DNA of 35,628 nucleotides, from positions 428 to 36,055 of the forward strand of contig PFPL01000048.1 of NCBI GenBank assembly GCA_002793035.1, read 5' to 3'. This stretch comes from Candidatus Magasanikbacteria bacterium CG_4_10_14_0_2_um_filter_33_14 (GTDB taxonomy: Bacteria; Patescibacteriota; Patescibacteriia; Magasanikbacterales; UBA922). Made by a program: the position numbers and the translations under genes. Shown here piece by piece: positions 16,554 through 23,109 of the stretch; position 1 is the first letter of the stretch, and each line of letters opens with the position of its first letter. The notes below the pieces were generated by a model. It did no database searches. It was given only the letters and a program-made list of their open reading frames with translations, and was not told the origin of the DNA.

Positions 16554-17315
16554 TTAGCCAATAGGGTCGTTATTTTTTCTTTCTAGAATTTGTACTTTTG
16601 GACCTTTCCATTTTTTTATTTGCAAAGCTTTGTCTGCTGCATCTGTTTGTCCTTCTTGTTTACTAGTACCTTTACCTTCAGCAACTTTTTCTTTATCAAG
16701 ATACACTGCAATAGTAAATTCTTTTTCATGATCAGGACCTTCTTCATTGACAACTCGGTAGGTAGGAGTAATACCAACTATTTCTTGAGCAGCTTCCTGG
16801 AAACGTGACTTGGAATCCATCCAAAGACCTAATTCTAGAACTTCTGGTAATTTTGTAATTACAAATCTAGTGATAAATTGATTAGCCATGTCCCAACCTT
16901 TGTCAAAATAAATCGCACCAATTAGAGCTTCTAGAGCATTGGCTAGTATATAATCACGAGCTTTTATATTGTTATCTTTTGATTCTCCTTTACTTAAAAA
17001 CAAATAATCTTCCAGATTGATGTCACGAGCTACACGGGCACACATTGTACCGTTTACAAGTGCTGCACGCCAGTTTGTTAGTTCACCTTCTGGATTCAAG
17101 TAATTGTTGAACAAATATTCTGTAACAGATAATTCAAGTACAGCATCACCTAAGAATTCTAGTCTTTCGTTGTGAGCAAGAGGGAATTCACGATTTTCAT
17201 TTAGAAAAGAACGGTGAACAAGAGCTTGTACTAAAATATCTTTGTTATCAAACTCAATACCTATGGTATCTTCTATTTTTTGAAAATTTTTTTCTTTGTA
17301 ATCAGGTATTGGCAT
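16554..17315 (-). CDS. rnc: Ribonuclease III
   Basis: The 253-residue protein cuts double-stranded RNA in rRNA and mRNA processing. The nuclease domain carries the signature 'NERLEFLGDAVLEL' (Glu50, Glu53, Asp57) and 'ILANALEALIGAIYFDKG' (Asn126, Glu129). Most family members have Asp where Asn126 stands; the final catalytic Glu129 is kept. The C-terminal part (about 165-240) is a dsRNA-binding domain ('SRFQEAAQEIVGITPTYRV', 'AEGKGTSKQEGQTDAADKA'). Length is normal. It starts 6 bases after nusB in a minus-strand operon rpmF-nusB-rnc, a common arrangement, with tRNA genes downstream on the same strand. Confidence 0.95.
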   Translation of the reverse strand: MPIPDYKEKNFQKIEDTIGIEFDNKDILVQALVHRSFLNENREFPLAHNERLEFLGDAVLELSVTEYLFNNYLNPEGELTNWRAALVNGTMCARVARDINLEDYLFLSKGESKDNNIKARDYILANALEALIGAIYFDKGWDMANQFITRFVITKLPEVLELGLWMDSKSRFQEAAQEIVGITPTYRVVNEEGPDHEKEFTIAVYLDKEKVAEGKGTSKQEGQTDAADKALQIKKWKGPKVQILERKNNDPIG

Positions 17316-17321
17316 AAGATT

Positions 17322-17738
17322 TTAGATATCTTTATACATGGCTCCTAAGATGCCGTTGATAAATTTACCAGAGTTTGGACCACCATAAGTTTTGGCTAAT
17401 TCGATAGCTTCGTTTATTGCGACTTTTGGTGGAATATCTTCTTTTTGATATTCTAATTCATAGACACCTAGGCGAAGAATATTTTTATCGACTAGACTCA
17501 TTTGATCTAGTGGCCAGTGTGGTGCAAATTTTTCAATTAGACCATCTATCTCTGGTTGCTTTTCAATTATATCATTTACTGTGTTTTCGATAAAGTCCTG
17601 TGTCTCTTCTAGTCCCATACCAAACTCAGCCATATTTTGGTCGATAATAGCTGGTATTGCACTAGTAGGGTTTTCACGGAAATCCCATTGGTACAAAACC
17701 TGCATAATAATGGCTCTAGCTAAATGGCGTTTGGACAT
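17322..17738 (-). CDS. nusB: Transcription antitermination factor NusB
   Basis: The 138-residue all-helical protein has the NusB hallmarks: '[17 protein letters not shown]' at the N-terminus (Arg-rich boxA RNA-binding face) and '[27 protein letters not shown]' split over the C-terminal helices. It works with NusE (S10) at boxA sites in rRNA transcription. It lies between rpmF (18 bases upstream) and rnc (6 bases downstream), a ribosome/RNA-processing operon. No Shine-Dalgarno is seen. Confidence 0.95.
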   Translation of the reverse strand: MSKRHLARAIIMQVLYQWDFRENPTSAIPAIIDQNMAEFGMGLEETQDFIENTVNDIIEKQPEIDGLIEKFAPHWPLDQMSLVDKNILRLGVYELEYQKEDIPPKVAINEAIELAKTYGGPNSGKFINGILGAMYKDI

Positions 17739-17756
17739 AGTTTGATCTAAAAGTTA

Positions 17757-17972
17757 TTAAGCTGTTTTTTTACTTCTGACAGAACGTTTTAGTCTTTTTT
17801 CTACATCTATGACTTGTTTACCTTTGTAAGTACCACATTTTGCACAAGCATGGTGTGGAAGTACAGGAGTATCACATTTTTCACATTTTTTACCAGTAGT
17901 TGGTTTCAAAGCGTGGTGTGAGCGACGGTCGTCACGTGATCTAGGAGTTCTCTTTTTTGCAGGAAGACCCAT
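17757..17972 (-). CDS. rpmF: Ribosomal protein L32
   Basis: The 71-residue protein begins MGLPAKKRTPRSRDDRR, the usual L32 basic start, and has a four-cysteine zinc ribbon (CEKC then CAKC, with HH before the second pair). The open frame extends upstream to 18062, but those 30 residues are hydrophobic, run over the promoter, and do not fit L32, so I take the ATG at 17972. It is the first gene of the rpmF-nusB-rnc unit and has a good promoter at 18034-18062. Confidence 0.94.
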   Translation of the reverse strand: MGLPAKKRTPRSRDDRRSHHALKPTTGKKCEKCDTPVLPHHACAKCGTYKGKQVIDVEKRLKRSVRSKKTA

Positions 17973-18033
17973 AAAATTTATATTAAAATGAATAATTATT
18001 ATTTTGACTATATATAAGTATAAGTCGTGGCTT

Positions 18034-18062
18034 AGTATAGCAATATTTATCAAAAAAATCAA
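18034..18062 (-). promoter_or_regulatory. Promoter of the rpmF-nusB-rnc operon
   Basis: On the minus strand: TTGATT, 17-base spacer ending TGC, then TATACT (an extended -10). It lies about 60 bases upstream of the rpmF ATG, facing left. Confidence 0.75.
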
Positions 18063-18089
18063 GAGTACTCATGTTTATAGCTTTTTGAC

Positions 18090-18118
18090 TTGCATATTTG
18101 GCTAATTTTAGCTAGAAT
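18090..18118 (+). promoter_or_regulatory. Promoter of the tsaC-like gene, divergent from the rpmF promoter
   Basis: TTGCAT, a 17-base spacer, then TAGAAT. It lies about 28 bases from the opposed rpmF promoter, so both share one compact divergent control region. The predicted leader to the ATG at 18286 is about 160 bases and contains the 9-base repeat hairpin. Confidence 0.6.
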
Positions 18119-18195
18119 ATAAATAGTAGTTGTATTTTTAAGATTGTAATCAAATAAATACGATTTTTGAGTTTTGTCGTTTTGTAATTCAAATG

Positions 18196-18276
18196 GCTCA
18201 CAAGGCTTACAAAGCTTACGAGGCTTATTTTTATTTTAGCTTTGTGAGCTTTGTAAGCATGGTAGGCCTTGTTAGC
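18196..18276. repeat. Inverted pair of 9-base tandem repeats in the leader of the tsaC-like gene
   Basis: The left arm (18196-18227) is three and a half tandem 9-mers of consensus GCYTACRAR (GCTCACAAG, GCTTACAAA, GCTTACGAG). The right arm (18238-18276) is four reverse-complement units (TTTGTGAGC, TTTGTAAGC, ATGGTAGGC, CTTGTTAGC). The arms can form a long hairpin with a 10-base loop. The last unit ends 9 bases before the ATG. Units of the same consensus lie just before aspS. Confidence 0.8.
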
Positions 18277-18285
18277 TTTTTATAT

Positions 18286-18894
18286 ATGAAAATTATCAAA
18301 CAAGAAAATTTAAATATTGCTGAAATTGTAGATTTTTTGAAAAATGGCGCTACAATTGTCTATCCAACTGAGACTTGTTATGGGCTTGGTTGTGATGCTA
18401 CAAATAAGGAAGCTGTAAACAAAATTTTTGCTATTAAAAAAAGACAAAAAAATAAATCTCTTTTGGTAGTTGTCCCAGAAGTTGCGATGATTTTTCCATA
18501 TATTGATTGGAATCCTACTTTACAAATTTTGTCTAAAAAATATTGGCCAGGGGCTTTGACCGTAGTGGTAAATGTAAAAAAAATAAATGGGTTTCCTCCA
18601 GGTGTCGTAAATGAAGATGGTACTATGGCTTTTCGGGTAACCGAGCATCCTTTGGCTACTGAAATTTCTAAAAAATTGGATAGTCCATTGGTTTCGACAT
18701 CTGCTAATATCGCGAGTTTAGAAAGTCCTTATGATATAGTTTCAGTTCTTCAGATGTTTGAACATGAAGATGTACAGCCAGATATTATTATTGATGGAGG
18801 AAATTTACCACACAGAAGTCCTTCTACAATTGTAAAAATTGTTGGTGAAAATGTTGAAGTTTTGAGACAGGGAGAGGTGGTATTGGAATTATGA
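18286..18894 (+). CDS. tsaC: Sua5/YciO/YrdC-family L-threonylcarbamoyladenylate synthase
   Basis: The 202-residue protein has the YrdC fold motifs: 'IVYPTETCYGLGCDATN', the basic 'KKRQKNKSLLVVV' and the nucleotide-binding 'PLVSTSANIAS'. The family makes threonylcarbamoyl-AMP from Thr, bicarbonate and ATP for t6A37 in ANN-decoding tRNAs. It is of the short TsaC/YrdC type, lacking the C-terminal Sua5 domain; YciO-type function cannot be excluded. The frame is open from 18193, but that extension would translate the repeat hairpin, so the ATG at 18286 is preferred. The stop overlaps the next start (ATGA), indicating translational coupling. Confidence 0.88.
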   Translation: MKIIKQENLNIAEIVDFLKNGATIVYPTETCYGLGCDATNKEAVNKIFAIKKRQKNKSLLVVVPEVAMIFPYIDWNPTLQILSKKYWPGALTVVVNVKKINGFPPGVVNEDGTMAFRVTEHPLATEISKKLDSPLVSTSANIASLESPYDIVSVLQMFEHEDVQPDIIIDGGNLPHRSPSTIVKIVGENVEVLRQGEVVLEL

Positions 18895-20117
18895 CAGAAA
18901 CAAGGGAACAAAAATTAAGAAAAAATGAAAGAAAGATTTTTTGGATTAGAGTATTTGCAGGTGTTGGAGCTATCAATGTTGTTGTAACACTTTTTTATTT
19001 ACATAGAGGTATTACTTTATCACAGATTTTTTATTTGGCTATTATTTATTCTTTTGTTACCTTATTATTCGAAGTGCCATCTAGTTACATGGCTGATAAA
19101 TGGGGGCGAAAGAAAACGTTGTTGGCGGGTATTGTATTATTGTTATTTAGTTGGCTTACTCTTTTGTTTGCTCATAGTTTTTTTGTATTTATTATTAGCA
19201 CAAGTTTGTTCGCAGTTTATCAGGCTTGTTTTAGTGGTACTGTAGAAGCTTTGCTTTATGATTCTAGATTAGAACTTGGTCAAACAGAAGGTTCTGTATC
19301 AAGTTTGGGTAAGTTTCATTCTGGACAGAGGTTGACTAAAATTTTTTTACCTATATTGGCTGCTTTTTTAGTACAAGATTTGCTAGAATGGCAGTTTCAA
19401 ATTTTGATTTATATTGATTTGCTTAGTGTAACTATTGCTATGTTTTTGACTATGAGATTGACAGAAGCTAATCACTTTATGGATGTAGAACAAAGTGAAA
19501 AAGGAATTTTGAAAGATGCTTGGGGTATTATTATTCATAATAGATTATTGTTGAGAACCATTTTGAATAAAACGCTTTTATTTATTGCCAGTTTTATTTC
19601 TTGGAGGTTGTATCAAAAGTTTTTTGTAGATTTGGGAGTAACTGTTTTGATGATTGGTGTTTCTATTTCTGTATTACAAATTACAACTTTTATGTTTTTA
19701 CAAAATGTCCACTATTTTAGTTCCAAATTTAGTTTGGTTAAAATAATTAATGTGATTAATATATTATTTTTTTCAGCTACATTGTTATTTATTATTTTAA
19801 TGAATGTTTCTAGTTTTAAGTTTGCTTACTTACTTTTGTTTATATATCAATCTTTTCTTTTCTTTGAGATTATTAGAGCCCCATTTTTTTCAGAAATATA
19901 TAACAAAGCCAGTTTTTCTTTCAATCGTTCTACTACTTTGTCTTTGGTAAGTCTACTTAAAAGTATCTTGGATATTCCACTTTTGTTTTTGGCTGCGATT
20001 ATGGTAAAATTTGATATAACTTTCCCTTTTTATATTTCTTTTGGTTTAGCGTTGGTAGTAATTTTATTTTTACGTTTGCCAAAAGAAATTGATACTATGA
20101 ATGGAAATATTATCTAA
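18891..20117 (+). CDS. MFS-type membrane transporter
   Basis: The 408-residue protein has about 12 hydrophobic helices and an MFS loop 2-3 motif: 'SYMADKWGRKKTLL' at about residue 64 (D-x-x-G-R-K-K). The N-terminus is basic and cytoplasmic. The substrate cannot be told from sequence; it resembles unassigned drug-efflux-like MFS members. It overlaps the tsaC-like stop by 4 bases and leads into the DUF4015 gene with a 10-base gap, so all three are likely cotranscribed. Confidence 0.85.
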   Translation: MTETREQKLRKNERKIFWIRVFAGVGAINVVVTLFYLHRGITLSQIFYLAIIYSFVTLLFEVPSSYMADKWGRKKTLLAGIVLLLFSWLTLLFAHSFFVFIISTSLFAVYQACFSGTVEALLYDSRLELGQTEGSVSSLGKFHSGQRLTKIFLPILAAFLVQDLLEWQFQILIYIDLLSVTIAMFLTMRLTEANHFMDVEQSEKGILKDAWGIIIHNRLLLRTILNKTLLFIASFISWRLYQKFFVDLGVTVLMIGVSISVLQITTFMFLQNVHYFSSKFSLVKIINVINILFFSATLLFIILMNVSSFKFAYLLLFIYQSFLFFEIIRAPFFSEIYNKASFSFNRSTTLSLVSLLKSILDIPLLFLAAIMVKFDITFPFYISFGLALVVILFLRLPKEIDTMNGNII

Positions 20118-20127
20118 ATTAATTTTT

Positions 20128-21288
20128 ATGAATCAAAAACATCAATCTTTATATTTGATACTTGTTATTGGAAGTTTTTTATTTGTTTTATTTTTTATTT
20201 TTATTTTTTGGCAAAAAACAAATTTTTTGCAAGATGATTTAGTTTTTTCAGAAGAAAATAGTAGTTTCATTTTACAAAAAAATATTATAGATATACGTCC
20301 AAAATTTTTGATAGGACAAAAACCAGAGAAGAGAACTGTCAAAGGTCTTTATTTGACAGCCTATTCTGCCGGTAGTCCAAAAACAATGGATAATATTATT
20401 TCTCTTATAGATAGTACCGAACTTAATGCTGTAGTAATAGATGTTAAAGATTATAGTGGCAAAGTTTTGTATGATAGTGATATTGATTTGGTAAATGAGT
20501 TTGGTTTGGAAAGTAATAGATTGGGTGATGTCAAAGAAATGATAAAAAAATTGCATGAACATGATATTTATGTAATTGCTAGACAAACAGTTTTTCAAGA
20601 TCCTATTTTGGCAGAGAAAAAAACAGAGTTGGCCTTGAAATCAAAAAATGGTGGACTATGGCGTGACAACAAAGGTCTTGCTTGGGTAGATGCCAATAAT
20701 AAGGATGTTTGGAATTATGATTTGGATATTGCCAAAGAAGTAATTGCTTTTGGATTTGATGAAGTAAATTTTGATTATGTGCGTTTCCCGACAGATGGAC
20801 CAATGAGTTTGCTGGTATATACCAATGGTGACAAAGAAAAGTATGATGTGATGCATGAGTTTTTTCAATTTTTGAATGAAAATCTAGGGGAATCATCTGC
20901 TTATCTTTCTCTTGATTTTTTTGGATTTGTGATGGAGCGTGATGATGGTATGTCGATTGGTCAGAGACTGGAAGATGCTGTCGACGAAGTGGATTATATT
21001 TGTCCGATGATGTATCCTTCTCATTATCCTGCTGGTCATCTTGGTTTAGCAAATCCTGCAGAATATCCTGGCATTGTGATTGAAAATGGTATGAAAAAAG
21101 GGTTACCATATTTCGAAGAAACAAAAGCACAAGTTCGTCCGTGGATTCAAGATTTCAATATTGGAGCCATTTATGATGCGACTAAAATTCGTGCACAAAT
21201 AGATATGGTAGAAAAATATACAGATGCTGGCTGGCTTTTGTGGAATGCGGCGAATCGTTATTCGAGTGCTGGATTAAAAATTAATTAA
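20128..21288 (+). CDS. Membrane-anchored putative glycoside hydrolase (DUF4015 type)
   Basis: The 386-residue protein starts with a signal-anchor helix (about 8-29) and then a TIM-barrel-like domain: 'VKGLYLTAYSAGSP', 'AVVIDVKDYSGKVLYDS', 'FDEVNFDYVRFPTDGP', 'YICPMMYPSHYP' and 'GWLLWNAANRYS'. The FDYVRFP block is the hallmark of the DUF4015 putative glycosyl hydrolase family, with acidic residues at strand ends as expected for a retaining hydrolase; the substrate is unknown. An upstream in-frame ATG at 20101 would overlap the MFS gene by 17 bases; the ATG at 20128 leaves a clean signal-anchor, so I prefer it. It probably acts on cell-surface or environmental glycans. Confidence 0.82.
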   Translation: MNQKHQSLYLILVIGSFLFVLFFIFIFWQKTNFLQDDLVFSEENSSFILQKNIIDIRPKFLIGQKPEKRTVKGLYLTAYSAGSPKTMDNIISLIDSTELNAVVIDVKDYSGKVLYDSDIDLVNEFGLESNRLGDVKEMIKKLHEHDIYVIARQTVFQDPILAEKKTELALKSKNGGLWRDNKGLAWVDANNKDVWNYDLDIAKEVIAFGFDEVNFDYVRFPTDGPMSLLVYTNGDKEKYDVMHEFFQFLNENLGESSAYLSLDFFGFVMERDDGMSIGQRLEDAVDEVDYICPMMYPSHYPAGHLGLANPAEYPGIVIENGMKKGLPYFEETKAQVRPWIQDFNIGAIYDATKIRAQIDMVEKYTDAGWLLWNAANRYSSAGLKIN

Positions 21289-21300
21289 GTTATTTAAAGA

Positions 21301-21323
21301 TTACATTCGTAATTCGAATGTAA
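21301..21323. promoter_or_regulatory. Perfect hairpin just upstream of rsmA
   Basis: TTACATTCG-TAATT-CGAATGTAA is a perfect 9-bp stem with a 5-base loop, ending 10 bases before the rsmA ATG. There is no U-run, so it is not a terminator. It could be a protein-binding operator or a leader hairpin affecting rsmA translation. Confidence 0.55.
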
Positions 21324-21333
21324 ATATATTATT

Positions 21334-22164
21334 ATGGAACATTCTAACGTCTACAAACCATCATACCTCATAGAACTTTGCAAAAAGTATAATCTCTCTC
21401 CTAGTAAAAAATATGGGCAGAATTATCTGATGACAAAAATTTATATTGATAAGATGCTCGAAGCAGGAGAAATAAATAAAGACGATTTAGTTGTAGAAGT
21501 AGGACCTGGTTTTGGTGTACTTACTTTCGCTTTGGCTGAAAAAGCTGAGAAAGTTGTTTCTTTTGAAATAGAACAAAAATTGAAAGAATATTGGGAAGAA
21601 AATAGCCCTGAAAATTTGGAAATTGTCTGGGGTGATGTATTAAAAAAATTTTCAATTTTCAATTTTCAATTTTCAAAATATAAAGTTATCGCAAATTTAC
21701 CTTATCAAATAACGTCTGGGATTTTGCGGATGTTTTTGGAATTGGAAAATAAACCAGAAAAGATTGTCGTCATGGTTCAAAAGGAAGTGGCGCAGAGGAT
21801 TACAGCTAAAAAAGGGGATATGAGTGTCTTGGCTATCTCTGTCCAATATTATGGGCAACCAAAAACTGTCGCCAAGGTTACCAAAGGAAATTTTTGGCCA
21901 TCACCAAAAGTGGATTCAGCTGTATTGCTTATAGATAATATTAAATCACCCAATAATGATTTTTCTGATGAATATTTTTTTGAAGTGGTGAAAGCTGGTT
22001 TTGCTCAAAAAAGAAAACAACTTTGGCGCAATTTGTCACAAGGTTTGAAGTTGGATGGTGAAAAGGTAAAGATTGTTTTAGAAGATGTATGTGGCAATGA
22101 CAAAATTCGGGCTGAGGAACTTGATGTTTTAGATTGGGTAAAGGTAGTGGAAAGTATAGTTTAG
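21334..22164 (+). CDS. rsmA: 16S rRNA dimethyladenosine transferase RsmA/KsgA
   Basis: The 276-residue protein dimethylates two adjacent adenines in the 3'-terminal helix of 16S rRNA. It has 'KKYGQNYL' (family N-terminal motif), SAM-binding 'VVEVGPGFGVLTFAL' (about 53-67), the catalytic 'NLPYQIT' (about 122-128) and a C-terminal helical domain ('FAQKRKQLWRNLS'). Between the 'WGDVL' strand and the catalytic block lies 'KKFSIFNFQFSKYKV', coded by four TTTTCAA heptamers (21649-21676) that resemble the AT-rich intergenic repeats. The protein stays in frame and otherwise complete. Confidence 0.95.
   Translation: MEHSNVYKPSYLIELCKKYNLSPSKKYGQNYLMTKIYIDKMLEAGEINKDDLVVEVGPGFGVLTFALAEKAEKVVSFEIEQKLKEYWEENSPENLEIVWGDVLKKFSIFNFQFSKYKVIANLPYQITSGILRMFLELENKPEKIVVMVQKEVAQRITAKKGDMSVLAISVQYYGQPKTVAKVTKGNFWPSPKVDSAVLLIDNIKSPNNDFSDEYFFEVVKAGFAQKRKQLWRNLSQGLKLDGEKVKIVLEDVCGNDKIRAEELDVLDWVKVVESIV
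21649..21676. repeat. Heptanucleotide tandem repeat (TTTTCAA) x4 inside rsmA
   Basis: Four exact copies of TTTTCAA run without a gap inside the rsmA coding sequence. Because the unit is 7 bases, gain or loss of one copy would shift the frame. The unit sequence matches the AT-rich intergenic element at 16231-16310 and 22184-22299. Confidence 0.85.
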
Positions 22165-22183
22165 AAAATTGGTGGTAAATAAT

Positions 22184-22299
22184 GACAAATTTCAAAATCC
22201 AAATTTCAAACCAAATTCAAATGGTTAAATGATTAAAATTTTGACATTGTGGGTTAGTGATTTATTTGTAATTTGGATTTTGTGATTTGGCTTTTTGTC
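22184..22299. repeat. AT-rich imperfect inverted repeat downstream of rsmA
   Basis: The left arm (22184-22218) contains CAAAATCCAAATTTCAAA. The right arm (22261-22299), reverse-complemented, contains CACAAAATCCAAATTACAAA. The 116-base element can fold into a long AT-rich hairpin and may serve as the rsmA transcript end. It is the same family as 16231-16310. The rest of the 259-base gap holds a small hairpin at about 22322-22341 and then a promoter. Confidence 0.65.
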
Positions 22300-22368
22300 T
22301 TTTTTTGATTTATATTCACTCAAGTGGGTTTAACCTCACTTATAAGCTAGCGTGTGGATTGTTTCTTG

Positions 22369-22397
22369 TTGTGGATTTTTTATTTTTTTGCTATAAT
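22369..22397 (+). promoter_or_regulatory. Promoter of the calcium-repeat/giant protein operon
   Basis: TTGTGG, a 17-base T-rich spacer ending TGC, then TATAAT (a perfect extended -10). The start codon at 22424 is 26 bases downstream, so the leader is very short, about 20 bases. Confidence 0.82.
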
Positions 22398-22423
22398 AGA
22401 GACAAGATTTTATTCCGTTTCAC

Positions 22424-23104
22424 ATGGAAGAACCAATACAAGAAAAAAAATTGTCTGGGAGTCAGAAGACTGGCTTTGTTTTGTTATTTATATTTGCACT
22501 TTTAACTGTTGGCTTGAGTTTTTTGCAAATTAGAAATAATATTTATAATCCATTTGCGTTGCAGATTTCTCAATCAGATTTTGATACTCTTCAATCATTG
22601 CAATATGATGAAAATACAAAATTGCAACAAATAGATACTGATCAAGATGGTCTTACTGATTATGAAGAAATAACTTTTTATAATACTAGTCGTTATTTAC
22701 CTGATACTGATTCTGATGGTCTTACTGATTATGAAGAAATAAAAAAAGGTTCAGATCCTCTTTGTCCAGAAGGTGAAACTTGTTTGGCAGATGTGTCTGC
22801 TACCGCAACGAGTACTCAAACAGGAGTATCACCTTTGATGGCTGATATATTGAGTCCAGATGAAATTTTAATAAATGGTCAACAACAATTGGATACAAGT
22901 ACTGTTGAGACTAATACTAGTACAGAGATTGGAGCTGTAATAACTGATCCAAATGTTTTGAGAGAGATGTTGGTTGATACAGGCAAGGTGACTATGGAAG
23001 ACTTACAAAATATTGATGATGATACTTTGTTGCAATTGGCCAAAGAAATATTTTCGACACAATTTCAAGATCAAACAACTAATAATTCCAACAATTCTCA
23101 ATAA
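22424..23104 (+). CDS. Membrane-anchored protein with thrombospondin type 3-like calcium repeats
   Basis: The 226-residue protein has a membrane helix (about 17-36) after a short polar N-terminus. Two calcium-binding repeats follow: 'DTDQDGLTDYEE' and 'DTDSDGLTDYEE' (about residues 71-105), spaced 23 residues apart, with the DxDxDG loop of thrombospondin type 3/EF-hand-like motifs, then 'GSDPLCPEGETC'. The rest is a Thr/Ser-rich acidic region without a known fold. The two repeats are also nearly identical in DNA (starting at 22634 and 22703), indicating a recent tandem duplication. It is 5 bases upstream of the giant secreted protein and shares its promoter, so the two probably work together at the surface. 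Confidence 0.82.
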   Translation: MEEPIQEKKLSGSQKTGFVLLFIFALLTVGLSFLQIRNNIYNPFALQISQSDFDTLQSLQYDENTKLQQIDTDQDGLTDYEEITFYNTSRYLPDTDSDGLTDYEEIKKGSDPLCPEGETCLADVSATATSTQTGVSPLMADILSPDEILINGQQQLDTSTVETNTSTEIGAVITDPNVLREMLVDTGKVTMEDLQNIDDDTLLQLAKEIFSTQFQDQTTNNSNNSQ

Positions 23105-23109
23105 ATCTT

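Noticed and set aside
17973-18062. N-terminal extension of L32
   Set aside because: The extra hydrophobic residues overlap the predicted promoter, and L32 proteins start at MGLPAKKR-like sequences.
18196-18276. Possible CRISPR array from the 9-base repeats
   Set aside because: Units are tandem without spacers and far too short; no cas genes are nearby.
18193-18285. N-terminal extension of the tsaC-like protein (MAHKAYKAYEAY...)
   Set aside because: It would translate the 9-base repeat hairpin; the YrdC fold begins right after the ATG at 18286.
22287-22505. 72-residue plus-strand open frame
   Set aside because: It overlaps the promoter and the calcium-repeat gene in another frame and has no recognisable features.
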